A stretch of 64,000 nt of DNA, taken from positions 1 to 64,000 of the forward strand of contig NZ_QPNC01000004.1 of assembly GCF_003386285.1 (NCBI RefSeq), read 5' to 3'. This DNA is from Nocardiopsis sp. FIRDI 009 (lineage in GTDB: Bacteria > Actinomycetota > Actinomycetes > Streptosporangiales > Streptosporangiaceae). Shown here in pieces: positions 51,301 through 59,388 of the stretch (its first letter is position 1; every line of letters begins with the position of its first letter). The notes under the pieces are model-generated. The model saw only the letters and a list, made by a program, of their open reading frames with translations, ran no database searches and was not told where the DNA came from. The translations under genes and the position numbers were made by a program.

Positions 51301-54187
51301 CCATGGACTCGGGGAGTTCGACCCGTTCGGCCACGAGCGCACGCAGGAGCCCCAGCGTGTCCGCGCTCTCGGGTGCCGCCTCCGGTGCCGCGCCGTCCGA
51401 CCGTCGCACCTCGTCGCCCTCCACGGACGCGGCCGCCTCACCGTCGGTGCGGCCGATCCCGGTGCTGGGGGCGGTCTCGCACGGGCTGGCCAGGAACTCG
51501 AACTCCTCCGGGAAGGCGCGGACCAGCCGCCCGGAGAAGAGCGCGCGGACGTCGACCGGTGCGCCGAGGACGTAGGCCGCGGCCACCGCCCCGAGGAAAG
51601 GCTTCAGCGACGCGGAGTCGGTGTCCACGGAGACGGCGGGCACGTCCGGAACGGCCGCGCCCGCCAGGCCGGTGAGGACGCGTCCGGGCCCCGCCTCGAT
51701 GAGCAGGTCCGCCCCGCGCGCCAGCCGGGTGACCGCCTCGTGGAAGCGCACCGGGCGCACGACCTGGTCCCGCAGGAGCGCACGCGGATCGGTGTCCTCG
51801 CCCAGATCGGTGCCGGTCACCGTGGAGACCACGCCCGGGGACAAGGGGCCGAAGGCGGTCTCGGCGAGCCTGCGGTCCAGCACCTCGGCGGCGGGCGCCA
51901 CGAACGGGGAGTGGAAGGCGTGCGAGACGTTGACGCGGGTGGCGGTGACCCCCTCGGCGCGCGCCCGTTCGCGGACCCTCTCCACGGCCTCGGACGTGCC
52001 GGAGACCACCGTCTGCTCCGGGCCGTTGTAGCCCGCGACGACCACGTCGGTCTCGCCGTCGATCAGGGCCGCCACCCGCTCCGGCGGGGCCGACAGTCCG
52101 GCCATGGCGCCGTCGTCGCGCCCCGTCTCGGCCATGGCGCGGCCGCGGACGGTCGCGAGGTCGATGAGGTCGGGCGCGGCCAGGGCGCCCGCCCAGTGCA
52201 GCGCGGTCAACTCGCCGAGGCTGTGCCCGACCGCCCCGTCGGCCCGGACGCCGATGTCGCCGAGGACGGCGAGGGCGGCCAGGGAACCGGCCACGATGCG
52301 CGGCTGGGCGACCTCGGTGGCCACCTGGTCCCCGCCCTCGGGGAGTCCGGCCGAGGCCAGGACCTCCTCGGCCCGGGCGAAGCGGCGCCGGAACGCCCCG
52401 GGACGGCCGCTGCCCGACCCCTGACCGGGGAAGAGGTACCGGATGCTGGGCGGGCTGTCGCGGTGGGCGAGGAACATCCCCTGGGCCGGGGCGACGACCT
52501 CCCGCTCCCCCGCGTCGATCCGTTCGATGAGGACGCCCACCGCGCGCGCCGCGGCCTCGGGCGAGGAGGCGACCACGGCGGCGCGGGCCAGGCCCCCGGA
52601 GGACTCGGCGGCGAGCGCCGCCGCCAGGTCGGTGAGTTCGGCGTAGGAGAGCTTGGGCAGCACGTCGGCGAGCTCCGCCAGGCGTCGGCGCACCCCGGGC
52701 AGGTCGGCGGCGTCCACCACCAGCAGCTCGGCGTCCTGCCGTCCCGAGACCAGTTCGCGGACGCGGGCCGTCACGCCCGCGCTCCGGGCCCCGGGGGCCG
52801 ACTCGACGGTGATGTGCGTGTTGACCCCGCCGAAGCCCATCGCCGAGACGCCGGCGCGCACGGGTCGGCCCTCCGGCCAGGGCAGCGCCCGGTCGGGCAC
52901 GCGCAGGGGCGCCGAGTCCTCCTCCAGGATCGGGTGGGGGTCGTGGTGGCCGGTGGCGGGTGGGATGACCCGGTGATGGACGGCCAGGACCGCCTTGATC
53001 AGGCCGGCGACGCCCGCCGCGGCCTTGGTGTGGCCGATGTTGGCCTTGATCGTGCCGAGCGCCGCCGGAGGCGCCGAGGGGTCGGACGCCGCCCTGCTCC
53101 CGCCGAGCGCGGCCAGCTCGGTGGCGTCGCCCAGGGCGGTCCCGGTGCCGTGCCCCTCGAAGTAGCCGACCGTCTCGATCCCGTACCCGGCGCGATCGTA
53201 GGCGCGCTCCAGGGCCCGGCGGTGTCCGCTCTCCTCCGGACGGGTGATGCCCCCGCTGCCGTCGGAGGAGACCGCCCAGCCCGTGATGACGGCGTAGACG
53301 CGCTTGCCCTGGGCGAGCGCGTCCTCCTCGCGCATGAGCACGAGCGCGCCGGAGCCCTCCCCCGGCCAGAAACCGTTGGAGTCCTTGTCGTAGACCTTCA
53401 TCTCACCGGTGGCGAGGGCGCCGGTCTTGGCGAACCCGATCACCTCGAAGGGGTCGATGGACAGGTCCACCCCTCCCGCGAGGGCGGCGTCCAGGTCCCC
53501 CGAGGCCAGGGCGTTCGCCGCCGTGGCGACCGACAGCAGGGACGACGAGCAGGCGCCGTCGACCGTGTACCCCCCGCCGCCGAGGTCGAAGTGGTTGCAG
53601 ACCCGGCCCGCGATGGTGTTGGACAGCCCCCCGGCGAGCGTGTCCTCGTCGATCCGGGGGAACGGGGACTTGTAGGACGTCTCCAGGTCGGCCAGGAAGG
53701 CGTCCGCCTCCTCCTCCGCCCATCCGCGGTCGAGCAGGGCGGAGGCCACCGTCCGGCGCACGTAGGGCCAGCGCAGCCGCATCGTGTTCGCCCGCGAGAA
53801 CTCACCGGTCAGGCTGTTCCCGATGACCACGCCCGTGGATCTGCGGGGAAGCCCGTCACCCTCGGGGAATCCGGCGTCCGACAGGGCGCGGGACATCGTC
53901 TCGAGGGCGAGCCAGTGCGTCATGTCCGTGGACCGGAAGGAACTCCCGGAAACCCGGTAGCGCGCCCTGTCGAAGGTGAATCCGCGAAGCACCGCGGCCT
54001 TCTCGGAGTAGAACCGGTCCTCCGCGGACGGGTCCTCCGACCAGTAGTCATCCAGGTTCATCCGCTCACTGGGCAGACGCCGAAAAGCCCTTCTCCCAGC
54101 CAGTACGTTGTCCCACAGATCCGCCGGAGAATTCGCGTCAGGATAACAGAGACCGATTCCCACAACGGCAATTCTGGTGTTTTTCAT
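48341..54187 (-). CDS. pksE: Iterative enediyne polyketide synthase (PKSE)
   Basis: 1,948 residues, type I iterative. Domain order and key residues: ketosynthase (about 1-460) with Cys213 in GACSSS; acyltransferase (about 560-860) with Ser656 in GHSLGE; acyl carrier (about 940-1010) with Ser976 in LHLSS; ketoreductase (about 1210-1400) with GGGKG and Tyr1367; dehydratase (about 1440-1640) with His1497 in DDHLLDG; C-terminal phosphopantetheinyl transferase (about 1720-1948) with Asp1845 in ACDVE. This arrangement with the PPTase at the end is unique to enediyne synthases. It makes the conjugated polyene from malonyl-CoA. It heads the operon with thioesterase, flavin reductase and carboxylase genes. 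All catalytic residues look intact. Confidence 0.96.
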   Translation of the reverse strand: MKNTRIAVVGIGLCYPDANSPADLWDNVLAGRRAFRRLPSERMNLDDYWSEDPSAEDRFYSEKAAVLRGFTFDRARYRVSGSSFRSTDMTHWLALETMSRALSDAGFPEGDGLPRRSTGVVIGNSLTGEFSRANTMRLRWPYVRRTVASALLDRGWAEEEADAFLADLETSYKSPFPRIDEDTLAGGLSNTIAGRVCNHFDLGGGGYTVDGACSSSLLSVATAANALASGDLDAALAGGVDLSIDPFEVIGFAKTGALATGEMKVYDKDSNGFWPGEGSGALVLMREEDALAQGKRVYAVITGWAVSSDGSGGITRPEESGHRRALERAYDRAGYGIETVGYFEGHGTGTALGDATELAALGGSRAASDPSAPPAALGTIKANIGHTKAAAGVAGLIKAVLAVHHRVIPPATGHHDPHPILEEDSAPLRVPDRALPWPEGRPVRAGVSAMGFGGVNTHITVESAPGARSAGVTARVRELVSGRQDAELLVVDAADLPGVRRRLAELADVLPKLSYAELTDLAAALAAESSGGLARAAVVASSPEAAARAVGVLIERIDAGEREVVAPAQGMFLAHRDSPPSIRYLFPGQGSGSGRPGAFRRRFARAEEVLASAGLPEGGDQVATEVAQPRIVAGSLAALAVLGDIGVRADGAVGHSLGELTALHWAGALAAPDLIDLATVRGRAMAETGRDDGAMAGLSAPPERVAALIDGETDVVVAGYNGPEQTVVSGTSEAVERVRERARAEGVTATRVNVSHAFHSPFVAPAAEVLDRRLAETAFGPLSPGVVSTVTGTDLGEDTDPRALLRDQVVRPVRFHEAVTRLARGADLLIEAGPGRVLTGLAGAAVPDVPAVSVDTDSASLKPFLGAVAAAYVLGAPVDVRALFSGRLVRAFPEEFEFLASPCETAPSTGIGRTDGEAAASVEGDEVRRSDGAAPEAAPESADTLGLLRALVAERVELPESMVGDDTRPLDDLHLSSITVGQIVNEVTQRLGLPPMGATSGYATSSLRELAETVDALARTDDGRAASGQVPGAAPWVRAFEVAHVGADAPETAAADAPDPDGSGWSVYASPDHPLAEPLREALSGVGDGVLLCLPADGGAHLVGTFLDAARSVLAAGARTRFVVVQGRRGASGVARTLHQELPGVTTTVVTLHDPAPASPEARAEAVRRVVAETAATPASAYAESRYDAEGRRTVPVLRAVLPADAPQEAPAPLGPDDVLLVTGGGKGITAECALSLAAEYGVRLALLGRADRDEDTELAANLERMAAAGVHHRYARADVTREEEVRSAVRSLQEELGTVTAVLHGAGRNEPTAVGGLTEPAFRSTLAPKTDGLEAVLAALDPERLRLLVTFGSIIGRAGLRGEAHYSTANDWLTEMTVEYGREHPHTRVLALEWSVWSGAGMGERLGVVEALLRDGITPVSAEEGIAVLHRVLADPSAGPVLVVSGRTGGLPTLATEERELPLGRFTDRVLVHYPGVELVTEAELSSTDDPYLDDHLLDGDMLFPAVIGMEAMTQVAAAVSGHEGPPVMEEARFLRPVAVRPGGRTTLRVAALVRDAHTVEVVIRSEETGYDADHFRALLRWPRPEPEDGRTGAEAAETLLPGVPIDPAEMYGDVLFQGKRFQRLLSYRRVSARHVVAELSTTAPGDWFGSFLPQERVLADPGVRDAAMHVLQACVPDGTLLPEGVDRIVLARPEDQGSDRVLLAARERFQDGDSYVYDVDLRDTSGRVVERWEGLRLRAVRRSGGAGPWVPALLGPHLERELETVLGGARAVVVDPDPEPRPGGGSEDRAGRTELAVGRALNRPVRVRRRPDGRPEVPGVRVSASHGAGLTLAVVGQERLACDVETVVERSDREWDGLLGRDAASVRHLVAAEADESVHVAAARLWGALECLRKAGDTSRALTLESVLEHGWVVLASGGLRVATWVTTLNGDPDPVVFAFLAGEES

Positions 54188-54442
54188 ACCCCACCCGCAG
54201 ACGATTTCAGAAAATTACCCATAGACTGGGGAACACCGTTCAATCATGCGTTGTACGGGGTGGCGTGTCTTCTTCCTTTATGCGCCCCGAAGGAACAGCT
54301 ATTCCATAACAGCGTGATTATTGCTATGCGCCTGGCGGTTCCGCCCACCGGCCGCCCCGACACGGCCGCCGCCCCGCGGCACCTCGGGGACGTGTCGGGA
54401 CGGCAGCGGTCCCGGTGGCCGAAGCCCCCTAGTCTTGGGAGC
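54188..54442. promoter_or_regulatory. Divergent region PKSE / miaA, right cluster border
   Basis: 255 bp. The 54,190-54,330 part next to the PKS is AT-rich and probably carries its promoter. The part next to miaA (54,335-54,420) returns to high GC. TAGTCT at 54,430-54,435, just before miaA, could be its -10 box. The sharp change marks the probable border of the inserted cluster. Confidence 0.5.
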
Positions 54443-55447
54443 ATGATCAAGGTGATCGCGGTCGTCGGACCGACCGCTGTGGGCAAGTCGGACCTCGCCG
54501 TCGAGCTGGCGCTCCGGTTGGAGGAACGCACGGGACTGCGCGGGGAGGTGGTCAACGCCGACTCCATGCAGCTGTACCGCGGCATGGACATCGGCACGGC
54601 GAAGATCACCCGCGAGGAGATGCGCGGCGTCCCCCACCACCTGCTGGACGTGTGGGAGGTCAGCGAGCCCGCGGACGTGGCCAGCTACCAGGAGATGGCC
54701 CGCGACCGGATCGACGAGTGCGCCGAACGCGGAGTCCTGCCCGTCCTGGTCGGCGGATCGGGGCTGTACGTGCGCGCGGTACTGGACCGCCTGGAGTTCC
54801 CCGGCACCGACCCCGAGGTACGCGCGCGTCTGGAGGCGGAGCTGGCCGACCACGGTCCCGGCGTCCTGCACGCCCGCCTGGCCGAGCTCGACCCGGAGGC
54901 CGCCCGCACCATCCTGCCCGGCAACGGACGGCGCATCGTGCGCGCCCTGGAGGTCATCGAGCTGACCGGCGCGCCCTTCACCGCCAACCTGCCCGACCAC
55001 GACACCCCCTACTACCCCTGCGCGCAGATCGGGCTGACCGCTCCGCGCCCCGAACTGGACGCCCGGATCGACACCCGGGTGGACCGCATGTGGGAGCGCG
55101 GGCTGGTGGAGGAGGTCCGCCGACTGGACGGGTGGGGGCTGCGCGAGGGTCGGACCGCCTCGCGCGCGCTCGGCTACGCGCAGGCGCTCGGCCAGCTCGA
55201 CGGAGACCTGACCGAGGAGGAGGCCAAGGAGAGCACCGCCCGCGCCACCCGGCGGTTCGCCCGCCGCCAGGAGTCGTGGTTCCGCCGCGACCCCCGTGTG
55301 CGCTGGCTGCCCTACGACGCCCCCGACCTCGTCGAGCGCGCGCTCTCCCACGTCGAGGCGGCGATGACCGGCCCCCAGGAGTACCCCGGGGAGACGCTGG
55401 TGGACGTGGCGACACTGGTCCCCCACTCCCAGCACCCCGCGTCCTGA
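54443..55447 (+). CDS. miaA: tRNA dimethylallyltransferase
   Basis: 334 residues, ATG 54443 with GGGAG upstream. Adds dimethylallyl to A37 of tRNAs reading UNN codons; MiaB then methylthiolates it. P-loop VGPTAVGKS (about residues 8-16), NADSMQLYRGMDIGTAK (about 39), DVWE and the RRIVRALEVIELTG segment (about 153). The length fits the family. An in-frame open region runs far upstream across the PKS but is its antisense, so it was excluded. In many actinobacteria miaA is on the same strand as miaB, dapF and hflX; here it is inverted relative to the other three. Confidence 0.95.
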   Translation: MIKVIAVVGPTAVGKSDLAVELALRLEERTGLRGEVVNADSMQLYRGMDIGTAKITREEMRGVPHHLLDVWEVSEPADVASYQEMARDRIDECAERGVLPVLVGGSGLYVRAVLDRLEFPGTDPEVRARLEAELADHGPGVLHARLAELDPEAARTILPGNGRRIVRALEVIELTGAPFTANLPDHDTPYYPCAQIGLTAPRPELDARIDTRVDRMWERGLVEEVRRLDGWGLREGRTASRALGYAQALGQLDGDLTEEEAKESTARATRRFARRQESWFRRDPRVRWLPYDAPDLVERALSHVEAAMTGPQEYPGETLVDVATLVPHSQHPAS

Positions 55448-55605
55448 CCTCCACCCCGCCCGAACCGCCCCCGGCCCCGACGATCCGGGCGGGGCGCGCC
55501 TCCGCCCGAACCCTTGCCCCGCGCCCCGCCCTGACCTAGCGTTGACCCTGTGACCGGATTCGGCATCTGGTCACGGGGTCACACCCCACGGAGGGAGATC
55601 CGGCT
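55448..55605 (+). promoter_or_regulatory. TetR/P450 operon promoter with inverted-repeat operator
   Basis: 158 bp. It carries a large inverted repeat (55543-55555 with 55569-55581; 12 of 13 bases match, 13-bp spacer). A TTGACC box (55542-55547) and a possible CATCTG -10 (55564-55569) lie within it. The overlap of promoter and repeat fits autorepression by the TetR protein encoded immediately downstream. Confidence 0.45.
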
Positions 55606-56442
55606 ATGGTCCTGGCGACAACACCGGTGCACCCGGACCACGACCGGATCCCCCACACCCAGGAGTGCGCAGTGGCCCCGTCCACCCAGCCGACGTCCAG
55701 AACCGACAAGCGCGTCCGACGAGCCGAACGCATCCTGGACGCCGCGGGCGAACTCCTCGTCTCCTGGGGCTATCCCAGGATCACCATCGAGGACGTCGCC
55801 CGCCGCGCCGGGATCGGCAAGGGCACCGTCTACCTGCACTTCCCCACCAAGGAGGTGCTGTTCCTGGCGGTCCTGCTGCGCGCCCAGACCGCCATGACCG
55901 AGCGCCTGGTGGAGGCGGTGCGCCGGTCGCCCGACCAGATCTGGCCCAGCGCGTTCGCCCGCGCCACCGCCCTGGCCCTGCACGATTCCCCGATCATCGC
56001 CGCGGTGGTGACGGGACGAACCGAGACGCTGGGCACCCTGGCGCGAACCGCCGCCGAGTACAGCACGGAGCTCGTCGACCGTCGGCGCGCCACCCTGAAC
56101 GCCTACTTCGACCTCCTGCGCGACCACGCGCTCATCCGCACCGACCGCTCGCGCGACGACCAGGTCCACGCCTACTCCGCGATCCTGACCGGCTTCCTCG
56201 TGGCCGAGCCCCTCCTGTCCGAGCAACCCGCCCCCGCCCCGGCGAGCACCGACGACCACCTCGACATCCTGGCCGACACCGTCCGCGCCGCCCTCGGCGA
56301 GTCCGACACCGACGGCGACCCCCGCGCCGTCTGGCCCGGGGTGATCGCCCTGTTCGAGGAACTCGCCCGGGGCGCACGCGCGGAGGTCGACCGCTACACC
56401 CACACCACGCGCGACAACCGACGACCGATGGAGTGCCGATGA
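55606..56442 (+). CDS. TetR-family transcriptional regulator B
   Basis: 278 residues, ATG with GGAGGGAG 7 nt upstream; a GTG at 55672 is a possible shorter start. The TetR helix-turn-helix is at about residues 40-85: RILDAAGELLVSWGYPRITIEDVARRAGIGKGTVYLHF. The C-terminal domain is helical (RATLNAYFDLLRDHALI, about 161). The start overlaps nothing upstream, but the stop overlaps the P450 start (ATGA), so the two are one unit. An inverted repeat over the promoter suggests autoregulation. Lying between miaA and miaB, the pair may be a separate accessory unit or a cluster outlier; the sequence does not decide. Confidence 0.83.
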   Translation: MVLATTPVHPDHDRIPHTQECAVAPSTQPTSRTDKRVRRAERILDAAGELLVSWGYPRITIEDVARRAGIGKGTVYLHFPTKEVLFLAVLLRAQTAMTERLVEAVRRSPDQIWPSAFARATALALHDSPIIAAVVTGRTETLGTLARTAAEYSTELVDRRRATLNAYFDLLRDHALIRTDRSRDDQVHAYSAILTGFLVAEPLLSEQPAPAPASTDDHLDILADTVRAALGESDTDGDPRAVWPGVIALFEELARGARAEVDRYTHTTRDNRRPMECR

Positions 56443-57716
56443 CGGCCACCACACCATCCGCGCCCGACGACACCATCAACCTGCTGGACCCGACCTGGAG
56501 CTCCGACCCGAGGGCCCTGGTCGACCGCGTCACCGCCGCGGGAGGATCGGCCCCGGCCCTGTTCGCGGACGGCTTCGAGGTCACCCTCTTCACCGACGAC
56601 GAGGACGTGCGCACGATCCTGAGTGACCGGCGGTTCGTGGTCAACCCCGACAACGTGGGCTCGGGCTCGGCAACCCGCACCAAGGCCGAGGTCTTCGAGG
56701 CCCTGGGGATCGCCCCGGACCTGGCCGCGTACATGACCGAGAACATCCTCGCGATGGACGCCTCCGACCACACCCGGCTGCGCAAGCTCGTGTCGCGGTC
56801 CTTCACCGTGCGCCGCGTCAACGAACTGCGCCCCCGCGTCCAGCGGATCACCGACGACCTCCTGGCCCGTCTTCCCGACCACACCGAGGACGGCGCCGTC
56901 GACCTCCTCCGGCACTTCGCCTACCCGCTGCCGATCACCGTGATCTGCGACCTGGTGGGCGTTCCCGAGGAGGACCGGCCCCTGTGGCGGAGGTGGAGCA
57001 GCACCCTCCAGGGGTTCGACCCGACCAGGCCCGAACTGATGAACACCGTGCTGGGCGAGATGATCGACCACATCGGGGAGATGATCGGGCGACGCCGCCG
57101 GGCCCCGCACGACGACCTGCTCGACGCGCTGATCAGGGAACGGGACGAGGACGGCGGGAAGCTCAGCGAGGCCGAACTGATCGCCATGGTCTTCACCCTC
57201 GTCATCGCCGGGCACGAGACCACGGCCCACCTGCTCACCAACGGCACACACGCCCTGCTCACCCACCGCGACCAGTGGGACATGCTGCGGTCCGACCCCG
57301 GCCTGCTGCCCTCCGCGGTCCACGAGATGCTGCGCTGGTGCGGTGTCGCCCTGGTGGCCCAGGTCCGCTACGCGGCCGAGGAGGTACGGCTCAGGGGCGG
57401 TCAACTGGCCCCGGGCGACCGGGCGGTGGCCGTCCTCATGGGCGCCAACCGGGACCCGAACGTGTACCCGGACCCGCACCGGTTCGACATCACCCGCCAC
57501 CACGGCAGGCCCGGTGAGGCGCACGTGGGCTTCGGCCACGGGATCCACTACTGCCTGGGCGCCGCCCTGGCCCGGCAGGAGGGCCAGGTGGCCTTCGGGT
57601 CGCTGCTCCGCGCCTACCCGGATCTGGACCTCGCGCCCGGGCGCGAGCCCGAGCGGGTGCCCTCTCCGGGAGCGCTGCGGTTCAGGGACCTGTACGTGCG
57701 GCTCACCCGCGGCTGA
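56439..57716 (+). CDS. Cytochrome P450 (TetR-coupled)
   Basis: 425 residues, ATG overlapping the TetR stop. Heme loop FGHGIHYCLG with Cys372, I-helix AGHETTAHLL (canonical acid-alcohol pair), ExxR EMLRW (about residue 299), and the start of a typical class I soluble enzyme. It resembles the CYP105/107-like actinomycete families in layout. TetR-P450 pairs usually act on a small inducer. The substrate is unknown; an enediyne role cannot be excluded, but the gene is outside the apparent cluster border at miaA. Followed by a strong hairpin and convergent with miaB. Confidence 0.85.
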   Translation: MTATTPSAPDDTINLLDPTWSSDPRALVDRVTAAGGSAPALFADGFEVTLFTDDEDVRTILSDRRFVVNPDNVGSGSATRTKAEVFEALGIAPDLAAYMTENILAMDASDHTRLRKLVSRSFTVRRVNELRPRVQRITDDLLARLPDHTEDGAVDLLRHFAYPLPITVICDLVGVPEEDRPLWRRWSSTLQGFDPTRPELMNTVLGEMIDHIGEMIGRRRRAPHDDLLDALIRERDEDGGKLSEAELIAMVFTLVIAGHETTAHLLTNGTHALLTHRDQWDMLRSDPGLLPSAVHEMLRWCGVALVAQVRYAAEEVRLRGGQLAPGDRAVAVLMGANRDPNVYPDPHRFDITRHHGRPGEAHVGFGHGIHYCLGAALARQEGQVAFGSLLRAYPDLDLAPGREPERVPSPGALRFRDLYVRLTRG

Positions 57717-57722
57717 CGCGCC

Positions 57723-57753
57723 CGCGGCCCCCGGCAGCGTGCCGGGGGCCGCG
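57723..57753. terminator. Bidirectional terminator P450 / miaB
   Basis: 14-bp stem (57723-57736 with 57740-57753) and 3-nt loop between convergent genes, 7 bp after the P450 stop and 18 bp before the miaB stop. Confidence 0.75.
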
Positions 57754-57770
57754 GAGGAACGGGAGACGCC

Positions 57771-59261
57771 TCAGGCGTCGCAGCACCCGCCGACGGGGGC
57801 GGCGGGCTCGTCCGGGACACCGATCTTCGGCATGCCCAGCAGCACGTCGGAGCCGCGCTCCTCGGTCGGCTGGCCGTTGCGCGCCGCCCAGGCGTCACCG
57901 GCGCGGGTGCGGCGCAGGCCGCGGACACCGGAGTCCGCCACCAGGTGGTGCGGTGCGGCGTAGGTGACCTCCACGGTCACCATGTCGCCGGGGCGCGGCT
58001 CCTCGCCCTCGCCCACGGCGAAGTGCACCAGGCGGTTGTCGGGGGCCCGGCCGGACAGCCGGCGGTGCTCGCCGTCCTTGCGCCCCTCGCCCTCGGAGAC
58101 CAGCAGCTCGACCTCGCGGCCCACCAGCTTCCGGTTCTCCTCCCAGGAGATCGCGTCCTGGAGCTCCACCAGCCGCTGGTAGCGGTCCTTGACCACCTCG
58201 GGCGGCACCTGGCCGTCCATCGTCGCCGCCGGGGTCCCCGGCCGCTTGGAGTACTGGAAGGTGAACGCCATCGCGAACCGGGCCTCACGCACCACGTGCA
58301 GCGTCTCGGCGAAGTCCTCCTCGGTCTCACCGGGGAAGCCCACGATGATGTCGGTGGTGATCGCGGCGTGCGGCATGGCGGCGCGCACCTTCTCCACGAT
58401 GCCCAGGAAGCGCTCCTGGCGGTAGGAGCGGCGCATGTCCCTGAGGACCTTGCTGGACCCGGACTGCAACGGCATGTGCAGTTGCGGCATGACGTTCGGG
58501 GTCTCGGCCATCGCCTCGATGACGTCGTCGGTGAAGTCGCGCGGATGCGGGGAGGTGAAGCGGACCCGCTCCAGCCCCTCGACCTCACCGCAGGCGCGCA
58601 ACAGCTTCGAGAAGGCCCGACGGTCGCCGAACCCGCTGCCGTAGGCGTTGACGTTCTGCCCGAGCAGGGTGATCTCGCTGACGCCCTCGTCCACCAGGGC
58701 GCGCACCTCGGCCAGGATGTCCCCGGGGCGGCGGTCCTGCTCCTTGCCGCGCAGCGCGGGCACGATGCAGAAGGTGCACGTGTTGTTGCAGCCGACGGAG
58801 ATCGACACCCACGCCGCGTACGCGGACTCGCGGCGGCTGGGCAGGGTGGAGGGGAAGTGCTCCAGGGACTCGGCGATCTCCACCTGCGCCTCACGCTGGA
58901 CGCGGGCGCGCTCCAACAGGGTGGGCAGGGACCCGATGTTGTGGGTACCGAACACCACGTCCACCCAGGGGGCGCGGCGCACGATCTCACCGCGGTCCTT
59001 CTGCGCCAGGCAGCCGCCGACGGCGATCTGCATCCCCGGGTTGGCGTCCTTGACCGGGCGCAGGTGCCCGAGGTTGCCGTACAGGCGGTTGTCGGCGTTC
59101 TCACGGACCGCACAGGTGTTGAAGACGACGATGTCTGCGGTGGTGTCCTCGGCTGCGCGCGCGTACCCAGCGTCCTCCAGCAGACCGGAGAGGCGCTCGG
59201 AGTCGTGGACGTTCATCTGGCAGCCGTAGGTCCGCACTTGGTAGGTACGACTCTGGCTCAC
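57771..59261 (-). CDS. miaB: tRNA methylthiotransferase MiaB
   Basis: 496 residues, GTG 59261. Radical SAM methylthiotransferase converting i6A37 to ms2i6A37, after MiaA. The N-terminal UPF0004 domain has three cluster-binding Cys (TYGCQM, NTCAVRE, GGCLAQ). The radical SAM cluster is C158-xxx-C162-xx-C165 in CNNTCTFC, and the C-terminal TRAM domain ends near residue 440. About 55 extra residues follow it, ending GGCCDA, a low-complexity tail seen in actinomycete forms. miaB and miaA are separated by the TetR/P450 unit and are convergent here. Confidence 0.95.
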   Translation of the reverse strand: MSQSRTYQVRTYGCQMNVHDSERLSGLLEDAGYARAAEDTTADIVVFNTCAVRENADNRLYGNLGHLRPVKDANPGMQIAVGGCLAQKDRGEIVRRAPWVDVVFGTHNIGSLPTLLERARVQREAQVEIAESLEHFPSTLPSRRESAYAAWVSISVGCNNTCTFCIVPALRGKEQDRRPGDILAEVRALVDEGVSEITLLGQNVNAYGSGFGDRRAFSKLLRACGEVEGLERVRFTSPHPRDFTDDVIEAMAETPNVMPQLHMPLQSGSSKVLRDMRRSYRQERFLGIVEKVRAAMPHAAITTDIIVGFPGETEEDFAETLHVVREARFAMAFTFQYSKRPGTPAATMDGQVPPEVVKDRYQRLVELQDAISWEENRKLVGREVELLVSEGEGRKDGEHRRLSGRAPDNRLVHFAVGEGEEPRPGDMVTVEVTYAAPHHLVADSGVRGLRRTRAGDAWAARNGQPTEERGSDVLLGMPKIGVPDEPAAPVGGCCDA

Positions 59262-59327
59262 CGTCCCAGGCTAACCGCTGCGGGGGACACGTGAACCACG
59301 CGCGGGGAAAGGATTCCGGTCACGGAA

Positions 59328-59369
59328 CGGCCCGTGCCACCGACCGCGACGGGTCGGCGGCACGGGCCG
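59328..59369 (-). terminator. Terminator after the TRAP operon
   Basis: 18-bp stem with one mismatch (59328-59345 with 59352-59369), 6-nt loop, 20 bp beyond the TRAP permease stop codon in the 127-bp gap to miaB. Confidence 0.7.
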
Positions 59370-59388
59370 CACCTGGGTCGGTCCGGGC

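Noticed and set aside
48452..54442. Open frame of nearly 2,000 codons antisense to the PKS, continuous with miaA
   Set aside because: It is the antisense shadow of a GC-biased gene. Only the last 334 codons (miaA) have family motifs, a ribosome-binding site and normal codon bias.
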